Below are positions 33,876 through 44,974 of a stretch of DNA of 64,000 nt, piece after piece. Position numbers and translations under genes: made by a program. The notes below the pieces were generated by a model, which worked only from the letters and a program-made list of their open reading frames with translations, had not been told where the DNA came from and made no database searches. Each line of letters begins with the position of its first letter. The first letter of the stretch is position 1. Source of the stretch: Neopestalotiopsis rosae. Taxonomy: Eukaryota > Ascomycota > Sordariomycetes > Amphisphaeriales > Sporocadaceae. The stretch spans positions 1,736,001 through 1,800,000 of the forward strand of contig JALGAS010000008.1 in assembly GCA_023078685.1 (NCBI GenBank), given 5' to 3'.

Positions 33876-36580
33876 ATGCAAGCCCGGGGCGGGAAAAGGG
33901 CCCATGCCACTGACGATAGATTGTCAGCACCAGATCCAAAGCGAGGGCCTTGGCGGAAGAGGACAGCGCTGGCCTGCGAGGAGTGTCGGATTAGAAAGAG
34001 GCGCTGCGATGGTGTTTTCCCAGTCTGTGGGGGCTGCGAGAAGCGTATGACCGATTGCATTTACGCCTCTGAGATACAGTCGCGAGAATGGCATCAGAGG
34101 TAGGCCATGAATTCCAACCCGCAGAAAATTTTAGTCTCATTCTCAGACGATATTAGCATGATCCGTTCGTTAAGGAGTCGCTTGGAGGACCTCGAGAAGC
34201 TTAACGAATGGGACGCCGCTACCGTTGATATAAATCATCACCAGCCAAACGCGCAGCACAACTTGAGTAGGCAAGGATCACCTCCAACTCCAGCGGCAGC
34301 TTCGCCTGCCGCTTCTCATACCGCTTCCAATGTAAATGTCTTGCCATCTACCCAGACTCAAGGACCAGTCGAAGCCCCAAACCAGTCAGCACATGCCTCT
34401 GCTATGGACCTGTCTTTGATTCCGTACCAGAATATATCAGTACAGTACGGATCACCACCGCGTTGTATTGAACCGCACGGCTTCGAAAAACTCATGAGAC
34501 CCATCAATCTGGCCATGGAAAAGAGTGGCGACTCAGAAAGCAAAGCTCAGGACATCGGAAATTGCACCACTCTGACGCCATCTCCATCTACGGCCTCGCA
34601 AAGCTCGTCAAGCGGCTGTGCCTGTAAAAAGCTGCTAGCGAGTATGCGCTGGAGTCTTCCGCCGCGAGGGAGAGCCGATGCTCTGATCGCGGTCTATTTT
34701 CAACGGACGTCACGAATGACACCCGTTCTACACGAGCCCACGTTCATGAATCAGTATGAGCGATTATGGGAATCAAAGTCCAGTTCCAAGTCGCGAGCGT
34801 TTGCGGATTGTCCAGGATTCTGTAAGCAGAAAAGCCTGGGAGCTTTATTTCCGCCAACAGTCCATGCGGTTTTGGCTGTTGGCGCACTTTTTGAGACTTC
34901 ATCATTAGAGCAAAACGTGACTCGAGCCGAGGCTTTCTTCCAGCTTGTCCAAGGGTTTGAGCTTTTTGAAACTCTCGACAACGAGGTCGGAATTGAGCTC
35001 GTCCAACTTGGGCTGCTCATGGGCATCTACTTGCAAAGCACGGAAAGATTCTCAAAATGCTGGATCATGTCTGGTCTGACAATACGAATGGCCCAGAACA
35101 TGGGTTTGCATTTTAGTATCTCCGAGGCTCGGAAAAGGAGACTTTTTGTGTCACCTCCAACACAGCTAGAGTGCGAAATGCGCAAGCGCGTATGGCACGC
35201 ATGCATGCTGCTCGAAACGTACGTCGAATCATTCTGATCCCAAATCCGACCACTAAGCAGTTTCCATTGTTTACGTCCTAAGCAGTACGATCCGAGCTAA
35301 GTAAGTTGTGCACAGCGAAGTTTCAATTCTCTTCGGTCAATCCCTGGCTGTTCCATTGGGAGGCACATCTATCTCTCTGCCCGAAGCCATCGACGATACT
35401 GGGCTGAGTCTGGTGGTCGGTACTCATAATGCGCAGCCGGAAGGAGTACCAAGTCTGATCGAATGTTTCGTGCACAAGATTAAGCTGTATGATATCATGA
35501 GACAAACTCTGGACAGACATCGATGCAACTCGTGGACCTCCGCCCAGAAGACAACGTCCGACATCCAAATTACCTTTAATTTGGACACCCTCGTCATTGC
35601 GTGGCATGAACAATTACCCCATTACCTTCAATACGAGCCAAATCTGGAATCCATGGTACCACCCAGACCGGCGACTGCCGATGTGAGCGGAATTTCGCAG
35701 CGAACACTGGATCTTCGGGCGCAAGCAAAAAGGATACATTGCCGGTAGATCTTCTCCTAGCCATAGGCGCAGGAACAGCCTACTAAATTATTTCAGGTTC
35801 TTATTTGTGAGACAGCTCATTCTCCGACCGGCTTTGGAAATGCTCTTCGAAAAGCAGAAAGACGACAAAGGCAAAGAAATCAACACATCGATTGTTGGCG
35901 TTTCCGACGTGGTCTTATCTGGCATGGCAGCACAATGTCTCGAATGCACACTAAGTCTAGTGAAACTTCTCGGCACCAACATAGAATCCCACGAATTCAC
36001 ATGTTGGTGGGATAACATTAGCTGTAAGTTGACTTGATCGCCCCGCCTTGTGCCGGCTCCGCTCACGATTTAGACCTCTATACATGTGCAACCACTATAT
36101 TGATGGGCAAGAATTGCCACTTCCAGGGAGGTCAGATATCTGAGAAGTCCCTCGTGTCGAATTGGACCATGTGCCTGCAGTACTTGTCTGGATATGCCAA
36201 GATCAGCAGCATCGCGGAAAAGTCCCCGGCTATTGCAAGAGAGTGCAAAACAACTGCGCGGGCAACAAGTACCCGTAAACCCAGACGAAGTGTACCCAAA
36301 GCAGCTGGCGGCCAGTGAACAACCATCCACACTGCACTTACCTGCAAATCCATTGGATAATACTGAACATGCACCCAATTTGCAGGCTCCTAGTCATAAC
36401 TACGATCAAAGGAGCACAGACATGGTGGCACGAAATCCTGGTTCTGATCAGGTTGTCAATCACCTCGACATGCTTGATCATCAGCTGTGGGATGACGATT
36501 CGACGGAGACGCTGTCGTGGCCTTTTATGCCACTCATCTCTCAGCTAGAGACGTTCACGGCTAATTTTGATATTTCATAA
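33876..36580 (+). CDS. Zn2Cys6 transcription factor with fungal_trans domain, probable 3' frameshift
   Basis: Exons 33876-34099, 34157-35218, 35316-35744, 35797-36023 and 36074 onward are in phase. The N-terminal zinc cluster reads CEECRIRKRRCDG, then CGGCEKRMTDC, with a basic linker and a short coiled coil (RSLRSRLEDLEKL). The middle homology domain follows (LIAVYFQRTSRMTPVLHEP to RVWHACMLLE). As sequenced, translation stops at 36318 after 728 residues. The next frame, from about 36218 to 36580, has a more protein-like acidic ending (LWDDDSTETLSWPFMPLIS). Removing one base in the AAAA run at 36218-36221 would join the two. It is the only regulator in the catabolic block and is the likely pathway-specific activator. 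Confidence 0.85.
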
Positions 36581-36838
36581 GCGCCTTCAACTGGTTGTTG
36601 CGGTGTATATATCTCTACACTAGCCCAAGCTGGGTGTGGAGCTCCCACTTTTGCTCCTATGGCGCGGATCTTGTGATACTGGTTGACTTCCCACCTATGG
36701 AGTCTAACGCGTGGAGTACGATTCTGTCTCGACGGAAAGTGATATCAGAAAATAAAGTTACTATTCGTGCAAAGATTATCTGGTCAGTCCATAGTCTAAA
36801 GCTCCCTTTCCAGTTTGAGCCCATCCGTATCATGTCTC

Positions 36839-37639
36839 TTAGTCCTCGTGCAACCATTGTCTCATCCAACCAACTACAGCATTTTTCGCTCTAGTCATGC
36901 CAGCCCTTTCTTCGTGATTATTAGGATCACCTCGAGTAGCAAATCCGTGTTCAAGGCCCGGAAAGAATTCCATCGTGTAAGAAACTCCCAGTCGAGGAAT
37001 TTCCTGATTGCTGAACGTTCTTAGTTTAACAGTAAACTGAGGGTCGAACTCAGGAGCAAGAATCTGCACCGGTACCCCGACACGTCGGATCTCTGCTTCT
37101 TCCAGGAGTGTCGGGTGCGCCGTGGCGATGCAGTCCACGAGTGGATTCTCCTTGTTCCTGAGGCGAAATACCGCCCAGCCGCCGTAGCAGAATCCAACCG
37201 CGCCCACACGTCGGTGTGTCGTACGTAATGCTCTGGCGCATTCCTCCATTTCCGGAAACCTGACTGCCTTTGAGTTGCGCTCCAGAAAAGCCGGCAGGTT
37301 CAGCTCGGCCCATCGGGATGCATCATTCAAAATGTCTAGTGGGAGAGCCTCACCACCAAAGCTGCGGCGCGACGTTTTAGCAAGTTGAGATCTCTTTTAT
37401 GTAATTTGAGAGTAGGAAACGTACAAATCCGGAAGATAAACAGTGGCGCCGATCTCTTTGGCATAATGATCGGCCAGAAGCCTTGTGTTGTTGAAAGTCC
37501 ACCCATACAAGTCGTGAATAATCATGACTGCAGCAGAGGAATTGGTTCCAGTGACATAACAACGCCGGCCAGCAAGTTCGCTTTCGTTACCAACTGGGGT
37601 AGCCTCCCACTGTATTCCTTTGAGACAGCATTCGGACAT
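36839..37639 (-). CDS. Dienelactone hydrolase family protein
   Basis: Exons 37639-37425 and 37361-36839, joined in phase through a 63-base intron, give 245 residues. The alpha/beta-hydrolase fold is evident from MIIHDLYGW (oxyanion region), the nucleophile elbow GFCYGG with Cys, the acid in ILAPEFDP and the His in GLEHGF, so the Cys-Asp-His triad is complete. Classical members open dienelactone in ring-cleavage pathways; fungal copies act on assorted lactones and esters. It is divergently paired, 365 bases apart, with the quinone oxidoreductase at 38005, and lies in the aromatic-catabolism block. Confidence 0.9.
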
Positions 37640-37754
37640 ATTGAGCTTAAGATTCAGGGGCTATAGTTGAAGGAACATCGCTGGAGATGAAAATCGCAAT
37701 GAATCAGAACTTTTAACGGCCAGCAGTATAATGCAATGATGCACGGCGGTCCAG

Positions 37755-37780
37755 AGCCGCACGAACTCCGCAAAGCGGCT
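37755..37780. promoter_or_regulatory. AGCCGC/GCGGCT inverted repeat with CCGCAAAGCGG core
   Basis: AGCCGC (37755-37760) is mirrored by GCGGCT (37775-37780), and the nested CCGCAAAGCGG spans 37768-37778. It lies in the divergent promoter of the dienelactone hydrolase and quinone oxidoreductase and shares the TCCGC half site of other cluster promoters. Confidence 0.5.
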
Positions 37781-38004
37781 CTCGTTCGCACTACCTACAA
37801 CGATCCCGCAGAACCTTGAACGCGGGGCTTTCCACGCTCCTGTATCGTTGGCAATAATGGATAGGATGCATCAAACATTTATTTCAGAAATGGATTGATT
37901 CTTGTGTAAATAATATTACGGTGCAGTCTTTTCCAAGCAACCTTTTAACAGACGAAGCAGTCGTGGTTCTTATCCTCATTTAACCCAGTTCTACCAATTC
38001 GAAA

Positions 38005-38058
38005 ATGCCAATCCCCACAACGATGCCAATCCCCACAACGATGCCAATCCCCACAACG
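38005..38058 (+). repeat. Three perfect 18-base repeats at the quinone oxidoreductase start
   Basis: The unit ATGCCAATCCCCACAACG occurs three times in tandem, each beginning with an in-frame ATG. It multiplies the start codon and N-terminal hexapeptide without changing frame. Confidence 0.97.
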
Positions 38059-39204
38059 GCACCCGCTGTAGTTGCTGAAGCCACTGGTGGCCCAGAAGTC
38101 CTCGAATTTCGCGTTGATCACCTCATTCCTAACCTGAAAGACGGCCAAATCCTCGTCCAAAATGCCATTTCAGGGGTCAATTATGTCGATACGTACTTTC
38201 GAAATGGTCTTTACCCATCCGTCATGCCGACCGTCTTGGGACGCGAAGGGGCCGGCACAATCGTGGCCGTAGGCGCCAATGTTGACGAAACCAAGCTCAC
38301 GGTCGGCGATCGGGTCGTCTGGCTCGGCGACGCGGGATACGCCCAGTATACCGCGGTCAATGCCGCCAAGGCGATGCGACTGCCGGACCAAGTGTCCTTT
38401 GAGGACGCCACCGCGTCTTGTCTCAGCGGCTTGACGGCCCTGGCGCTCGTCGAGGAGTCCTACAAGGTCATGAAGGGCGATCGCGTGCTACTGCTCGCCG
38501 CTGCCGGGAGTGTAGGCACACTCATGACCAGGATCCTCAAGCTCCGCGGCGCCGAGGTGATTGCCCTGGTCGGAAGCCCCGAAAAGGCCGCAGTCGCCAA
38601 AAGACTGGGCGCAGATCATGTCGTTGATTACCGGACCCCAGAAGGTGATGACTGGCCCAAGGTTGTGAGACAGCTTACCGATAGGAAGGGGGTGGATGTG
38701 GTGTACGATTCAGTTGGTAAAGATACCTGGCAAAAGAGTATCGAGGCCGTCAAGAGGAAAGGGACGATTATCTGGTTCGGCAACGCCAGTGGACCTGTTC
38801 CACCTCTTACGCTACAGTAAGTCGTTGATTACCTTGACAACTTGAATGGGAGATAAAGAAGAAGCTGACAGATTGAATGCACAGCTGTCTAGCAAGCAAA
38901 TGTATCAAGATCGCTAGACCGACTCTATTCGGTTATATCGAGACACGCGAGGAGTTTGAGCACTATTGCAACGAGCTTTTCAAGCTTCTTGTTTCAGGAC
39001 AGCTGAAGGCAGAGGTATACAAGATCTATCCTCTGGAAGATGTTCAGCTCGCCCATCAGGTATGTTGATTTTCTCTGTCCTCAGTCTTAATAATGACTAT
39101 ACCCTGTACACGCCTTGAATCCATGATCTGGTCAATTGACTTGGGCCAACAAACAGGACGTTGAGAGTAGGAAGACAACGGGGAAGCTACTGTTGAGACC
39201 GTAA
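38005..39204 (+). CDS. Quinone oxidoreductase (zeta-crystallin-like MDR)
   Basis: Exons 38005-38816, 38885-39059 and 39157-39204 are phase-consistent and encode 344 residues. The N-terminal GroES-like fold (ISGVNYVDTYFRNGLYP, LGREGAGTIVAVG) is followed by the Rossmann NADPH site LLLAAAGSVGTLM and the typical end AHQDVESRKTTGKLLL. Zinc ligands of alcohol dehydrogenases are absent, as expected. Such enzymes reduce quinones with NADPH, fitting a cluster that handles hydroquinone-type aromatics. The first 18 residues are three copies of MPIPTT; any of the three ATGs could start translation. Confidence 0.92.
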
Positions 39205-39604
39205 GGAAGCAATTGACAGAGCTCATTGTGACCTGTATGGCTCGATCAAATCTGGAAAACACATTTACTTAGATACGATTAAAGTGAAGGGAACGATCAT
39301 ATTATTCACAAGTATTGATTGTTTCGGAAAAAGAGGTCTTCATTGGTGACTACAAGATTTCCGTGAAATATAAATCCGTTCCGAGCCTCTCAGCATCTCG
39401 ATTAAAGACTTGCAGCCAGTGTAGAAGCTCGAATGCGGCTGAGTTACCGAGTGACAATGGTCCATAAACATCAAGTGGAATTGTCAAGATGATTGCTTTC
39501 TGAGCCCCTGAGTAATTTACTAAGAGATTCAATGACTTGGTCACAATTGTAACACGGAAATGTCTGTTGCTATGAGTGGTATATAATATTCGAAGACAGT
39601 AAGC
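39205..39604. other. Convergent intergenic region
   Basis: This lies between the 3' ends of the quinone oxidoreductase and the DUF1338 gene. It is AT-rich and no gene is seen. Confidence 0.6.
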
Positions 39605-41099
39605 TCACTGAGACGATTCAATCTGTTTGAATCCAAGTCTTGCAGCGCAGATGCGGATGCTTTCTTCCTCCATTGCCGAGTAAAGTGCTAGTTCATCTTG
39701 AATCTTGCAGTCCAACATCCTCTCCAGCTCCCGTCTTTGGTCCGCACCTTGCTCTTGTCGCGCACAGTGGTGGTGTGCATCGAGATTTGATCTAAAGATA
39801 CCAGCAGCAGAGAGCGGCAGGAAGTCCTCGTACGTTATCGGCTCGTATTTCACGAGCCCAAGGGAGATGAGCTGCTCGAGGTCGAATTGCTGGTGATGAC
39901 CTAACGTTTCCACAAGTTTACTCGCGGGATCATCCGAGACAGTGGAATATTTGAAGTATACAAGTCTCTGTGAACGAAGCTCCGACCAGGTATCCGGGTA
40001 TGTCGCAAAGGTCCTCGCAAGAATCTTTTCAAACTCTGGGGAAGCTGTACCGCGAGGCCCCGCCTCCTTGATGGCTTGGTCTAAGAGTTCATCGTAGAGT
40101 CTGCGACCCTTGGCTGTGACTGCAGCACCCCGCTGTTCAACTTCACCGAATCGCGCAATATGTGTACCTCGCACCTCTTTGCCACCCTGGTCCATGAATA
40201 TCACCTCCTCCTCAAGCGCCTTGAAGCTGGTCTGACGGAGAAGGATAGGGCATTGGCGAATCGGTGGGCCTTCTATACGCTCTTTGGCAGGTAGGCCGTC
40301 GGCAAGCATTTGTTGCTGAACAAGCTCAATGTCAAGAGTCCTGGGAGTTAAATGGTTGATGTGCGCACTTGGGAAACAAGAAATGTCGGCGACCATTGGA
40401 TGCTCGGACTTTAGGTCAAGATATTCTTGCATTGTTACCAAGGACTTTGAGTGCCATTTGAATATCTTGAGCGCCTCAGTGATGAGATCCTCGGCATCTT
40501 GATGCGTCATTGTAGACCCGGCTTCGGCTTGTTCGAGAAGGCTGAGTAACTTGTGTGAGAACAAATCGCGTCTGGCCAAAATATCATCTGCCATTTTGCG
40601 AATATCTTCCGAAAGAAGATCTCGTCGCAGGACAGTTGTGAAAACTCTGAAAGGATTCTTCTCTAACGCGATATCGCTGATTGGCCTGAAGGCAGTCGCG
40701 TGCATGGGGAATCCGACAGTGGCAAGATTGTAGTAACCCACGGGGTGCATGCCCAGGAGAGCGAAGAGGCGTTTCACAGTACGCAGCTCATACTCTGTGC
40801 CTAGGCGAATTGCGCCATGGCGTTCGAGTTCGTGTCGCCTTCGTAATACCTCTTGCTTCGATCTTTGGGTAGCTAATTTCGACCCGTCGACGCGATGCAC
40901 AATGTCCACCAGCGTTCCGTAGGCAGGAACCTCACTCCTATACATTTCCGACAATGCATGTGTGAAGGCTGACCGAAGCAAGTCGGGATCCCACCTAAGA
41001 ATGTATTAGACTCAATTCACGTCTAGCCCACAATCGTAATGTCATATCCAAGTGCAATATCAATTTGAGGCATGATACGTACGCGATTCCTTTGAACAT
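39605..41099 (-). CDS. DUF1338 family (2-oxoadipate dioxygenase/decarboxylase-like) protein
   Basis: A tiny first exon, 41099-41083 (MFKGI), joins exon 2, 40994-39605, in phase through an 88-base intron to give 468 residues; without it the protein would lack an ATG. Family signatures are EVPAYGTLVDIVHRVDG near the start, INHLTPRTLDI in the middle, EQRGAAVTAKGRRLYDEL and a His-rich GHHQQFDLEQL, with the final part YEPITYEDFLPLSAAGIF. The bacterial member HglS converts 2-oxoadipate to D-2-hydroxyglutarate with Fe(II). The reaction of fungal copies is not established. Its place beside ring-cleavage genes suggests it acts on a downstream oxoacid, which is inference. Confidence 0.88.
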
Positions 41100-41756
41100 G
41101 ATGGCGCGAAGATCTCCAATTAACCGACTCAAGTGTGGTAGACGCAATTGAGATCGTGATACGGGTTTAGTGGATTCTTCAATGACAAGTCAAACTGAAC
41201 GGAAATATTTTATTTTAAGACTTGCTATGCCCATATACATGTGTAGCCAGATTCCGTATAAAGTCTTTGGGCTCCCAGTGTGTCCTTAGCTAGCCTCGTT
41301 GGATCAGGGAAGCCTCTGACACCGGATGGTGGTATGCTGCGGAATTGCCGCCTAATGGGAATAGTTGTGCAACTAAGTCAGATTTGTCAGATCAAGGAAT
41401 TGCGGATGCAGCCGCCGCGGAAAGGCGCATCTTCTAGACTGGAGTATTTGTAATCAATGCCATCAAACAAGATGTCGGATGGTACATGTATACTTGTGAA
41501 CTGCTATTAGATGCCAGACATAACGATTCAACTTGATTCCGCCTCTAATTAACCACGGGCTGCTTGCGGCGATCTTACTTGCGCTAACGCTGGAGATGTG
41601 TCGTTGGCACGAAGAACATTAGGATTTTGGCTCCAGCAATTCTGATAGTGGTTTTGAGTAAAGTTTTCGCTGCAGAATATACCGCGGATAATCAGGCTCT
41701 CGAAGTTACACATTATAATAACTAGCATTTCAAAACATTCTCTTTTGAACTGATAC
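41100..41756. other. Promoter of the DUF1338 gene and 3' flank of the carboxylesterase
   Basis: No gene is supported. The region contains CGG-type sites at 41339 and 41417. Confidence 0.55.
41339..41351. promoter_or_regulatory. GCGGAATTGCCGC near-palindrome
   Basis: CGG and CCG half sites are separated by five bases, about 240 bases upstream of the DUF1338 start. A further GCGGAA lies at 41417-41422. Both resemble sites in the other cluster promoters. Confidence 0.45.
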
Positions 41757-43709
41757 TTATTGAGAGGTATTGTGACCTTGCATGAACATCTCCCAACTCA
41801 GAAATAGCTTGTCCAGCAGATCAGTGCCGACCAAGTCCTGTAAAGCCCTTCGTCGCTTCAGAAGATGGCTATGTTCATTTCCGACAAACCTAGATTCATC
41901 ATCCCCACCATCTGTGGGAGCATCATAGATCATAGTTCCAGCCATTCCAGAACACTGATATGCCGGCCACGGACTTCCTCCCTGCACGAAAGTGATGATG
42001 TCTTCGGCAAACCGAACTGCACATTGACGTTGCCCTGGTGAGAGATGATCATTGCAGTTTTGCAGGGCGAATGTGATGTCCAGAACATGTGTGGCGTGAT
42101 CTTTCCATTTGCCTTCCCAAGGGTTTGGACAGTTGAAATGGTAGACAAAAGCGTCGGATCTCGGAACTACCCTGCCGCTCCATGCTCGCGCGAAAGCATC
42201 AATGGGTAAAGCAAAGGTAATATCGTTACAAAAATCGAGCACCTTTTTGGTCGACCTTTCACTGTTTGAAGTCGCATGTGCGTCTATGCCGTATATAGTT
42301 AAAATCTGTTGCGTAATGTTTGGATCCACCATATCCAAATTGGCAGACAAACAACTCGCCAGTGTTTTTGGAAGAATGTCTATGCGCCCAGCTAGACGAG
42401 AAGCCCAGATCATACCCTGAGCATTGGTCAGCGCTGGAGGATACACTCGCAAATGTCAAGTATCTGGCTGCGACCCGCCTCGGGTAGAGAAGACTTGCAT
42501 CCATCTGACAGTCGCCAATCAATAGTCTTTCACACTTCTTGATTCCAGGAAACGTCCTCTGCATCTCTTTCGCCGTACGTAGAGAGCCATATGTCGTGAT
42601 TTGTGGGATGATATCGCCATCCACGAGCGGAAATGTCGGAATGTTGCACCTCGTCTGGGTTATGATTTCATCGTCTCGGGCATTTCGCAAGATATCCAAC
42701 TGCTCATCGGCAGTATCACAAGAAGCTCCAAAGGATCTGATGAAAGCTTCAAATGTGGCATCGGCTACCCCGACCAGGCGCGCTCTCCCTATAGATGTAC
42801 CACTCATAGCGATCAATTGTTGAAACCCTGGCTCCGGGTCATGTAAATGGAAAAAGCCCGAAACTAGTCAATGTTACAATGCCACTTTTACGTGGCATAC
42901 TCGAGATGGAACAGAGCGTTGCTTACTTGCTCCAGCACTCTCCCCCAGAAATGTGATTCTGTGAGGATCCCCTCCAAAGCCAGCAATGTTGTCTCGAAGC
43001 CAAGCCAAGGTCAAGCGCTGGTCATCTAGACCATTGTTGGGTTTGTAACCAGCCATCTTCATTTTCGAAGAGTAGAGGAACCCGGGCGCACCAACACGGT
43101 AACTTGAACCAGAATTAGCTCAGGTACAAGGTGTAATGGTCGCATATTCTTTGAAAGTAGTCACGAACTTGATGGATACTGATATCATCGGCTGTTGTCG
43201 TGATATGCTGAGCTGGGTAATCGAAGCCATATCATACTGGGGATGTGCGCCGCTCCCAGTCTTGAAACCGCCACCGTGCACAAAAAGCAGCACAGGAAGG
43301 TTGTCGGATCCTTTCTCGGGCGGCACTGTGATGTTCAATGTCAAACAGTCAAGACCATACTGCCCAACAGGAGTAAATGGAAGTTCATGTTGTATCAGTG
43401 CCTGCTCCGACTGAAGTGCATCAAGGGGCATCAAGACAGTAGGCCTAACGAGTTATTGAAAATCAGCAAAGATATGAATTACGGCCCGACGTAAGTAAAA
43501 ATGTATGTGGCCATTCCACGATTCTGTTCATACCCGTATTTCGTAGCATCAATATGGCCAGATGCCGGACTAGATTGAAGTAGAAGTTCGCCGCGCGAGA
43601 ATCTATCCTTAAGCGACGCGAATTTGACCCCCAGATATTGATTCACACCGTTCTTCTTAATGCCCCTCAATCTCCCAAGCTTTGGGTGGTCAAGCATAAC
43701 GTGTTCCAT
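41757..43709 (-). CDS. Type-B carboxylesterase/lipase
   Basis: Exons 43709-43534, 43444-43169, 43102-42927, 42863-42475 and 42416-41757 keep phase and give 558 residues, typical for the family. The oxyanion motif HGGGF, the nucleophile motif GESAGA with catalytic Ser and the His region NPWEGKWKDHATHVLD are present. There is no signal peptide, so a cytosolic enzyme is likely. The fourth intron starts GTCGCA, a weak donor, although its acceptor and branch site are good and the phases agree. It probably hydrolyses an aromatic or aliphatic ester entering the pathway. It is divergent, about 405 bases, from the VOC gene. Confidence 0.85.
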
Positions 43710-44114
43710 ATTGTCGCAACTAGTGGTCACTTTTCGATTCTCTTAATTTGTCGATGGAGGAAAAATAAGATTGGTTGACTGCGCCTGTATGGACATCGAA
43801 AGATTATTGGCTGGGATGACTATGGATGTCACTGAAGCCATTGTCACAATGAAGTGACAGTGATGCGAGCCGATGTGCAAAAGGCTTGGGAATGTGCATG
43901 TTCCGCACTAAATCCACCGTTGCTCGGTGTGGGCCCGCTCCAGCGCCGCAACGGTCTCGTACTCTGGGGAAGACTCCGCCATCACAACCGACCAGGACGT
44001 TTGGATAAGAGTGTATAATTATACAAGTAGCTAGACCCGATGTCAAATCTGTTTTTTTATTAGTTCATGTACCAAATTCTTGAGCGCTTCTTCATTCAAA
44101 TAAAAAAACAAAAC
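43710..44114. other. Divergent promoter, carboxylesterase and VOC protein
   Basis: This is a 405-base divergent region. It contains TCCGC at 43975-43979 and CCGCAA at 43946-43951, both matching half sites of the cluster motif. No gene lies within it. Confidence 0.5.
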
Positions 44115-44786
44115 ATGGCCAACGCCAACAATAACAACGCAGAAGCCGAAAGCTCCGACAACATCCACAATGGCCAAGATTACCGCAGCCTCCTGCACCC
44201 AAAGTACATGGCACACTTTGGCCTGAGAACCACTCCCCAAAAGTTTGACGAGATGGTGGATTGGCACCTCAAGTTCTTCGGGGGGCGACTCGTACTCAAG
44301 AGTGCCGAGGCGGCCATGATCGCCTACGACGACGAACACCACAGGCTGGTGATTGTGAAAGCACCCGACCACGAGGCTGCCGGCAACAAGAATGCCATGT
44401 GTGGGTTCTACCACATTGCTTTCGCCTTTGAGAGCCTCGCGGACCTCGTCACGGCCTACGAGCAGAAGAAGGCGCTGGGCATCCTGCCGCACTGGCCCGT
44501 GAATCACGGCATGAGCACCAGTCTTTACTACTCCGACCCGGATGGCAACGAGTTTGAGATCAACGTGGACAACTTCGACACGGCCGCGGAGGCCCATGCG
44601 TTCATGCAGACGGATGAATACTCGCAGAATCCAATTGGCGTGGACTTTGATGCCGAGGTGCTAGTTCGAAGAGTTCGAAGTGGGGAGGACGAACAATCTA
44701 TCAAGAAAAGACCGATTATTGGAAAGAGGCTTAATAGGTGGGAGAACTCGATGCATTTCAAGCCAGAAGATAGGTTTGGTAAATAG
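44115..44786 (+). CDS. VOC-superfamily (extradiol dioxygenase-like) protein
   Basis: A single exon of 223 residues; the start at MANANNNN follows an A-rich context, though an upstream ATG at 44067 is in frame. The paired beta-alpha-beta-beta-beta modules are evident. Candidate metal ligands are His in YMAHFGLRT, His in GFYHIAFAF and Glu in GNEFEINVD, which match type-I extradiol ring-cleavage dioxygenases. These open catechol-type rings next to the hydroxyls. A basic Lys/Arg-rich C-terminus follows. With a gentisate dioxygenase nearby, it may provide a second ring-opening activity, by inference. Confidence 0.87.
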   Translation: MANANNNNAEAESSDNIHNGQDYRSLLHPKYMAHFGLRTTPQKFDEMVDWHLKFFGGRLVLKSAEAAMIAYDDEHHRLVIVKAPDHEAAGNKNAMCGFYHIAFAFESLADLVTAYEQKKALGILPHWPVNHGMSTSLYYSDPDGNEFEINVDNFDTAAEAHAFMQTDEYSQNPIGVDFDAEVLVRRVRSGEDEQSIKKRPIIGKRLNRWENSMHFKPEDRFGK

Positions 44787-44974
44787 CGCAGCTTTGGAAA
44801 GCCGCTGGGTGTAATCCAAGGTATCTCACACTAGGTATGGGTATGCAATAGATCTAACATCGACCGCACCCAGCGTCCAAATCATGAAAGTCACCGTTGT
44901 TTAATTCCATATCAAGGTTGAACTATTTATTAAATCCATTAAAACATTGCATTTTATGCCACCAGGCACGGGCA

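Noticed and set aside
44043..44597. 184-codon minus-strand frame over the VOC gene
   Set aside because: The plus-strand frame carries the complete VOC metal-site pattern; the antisense frame has none.
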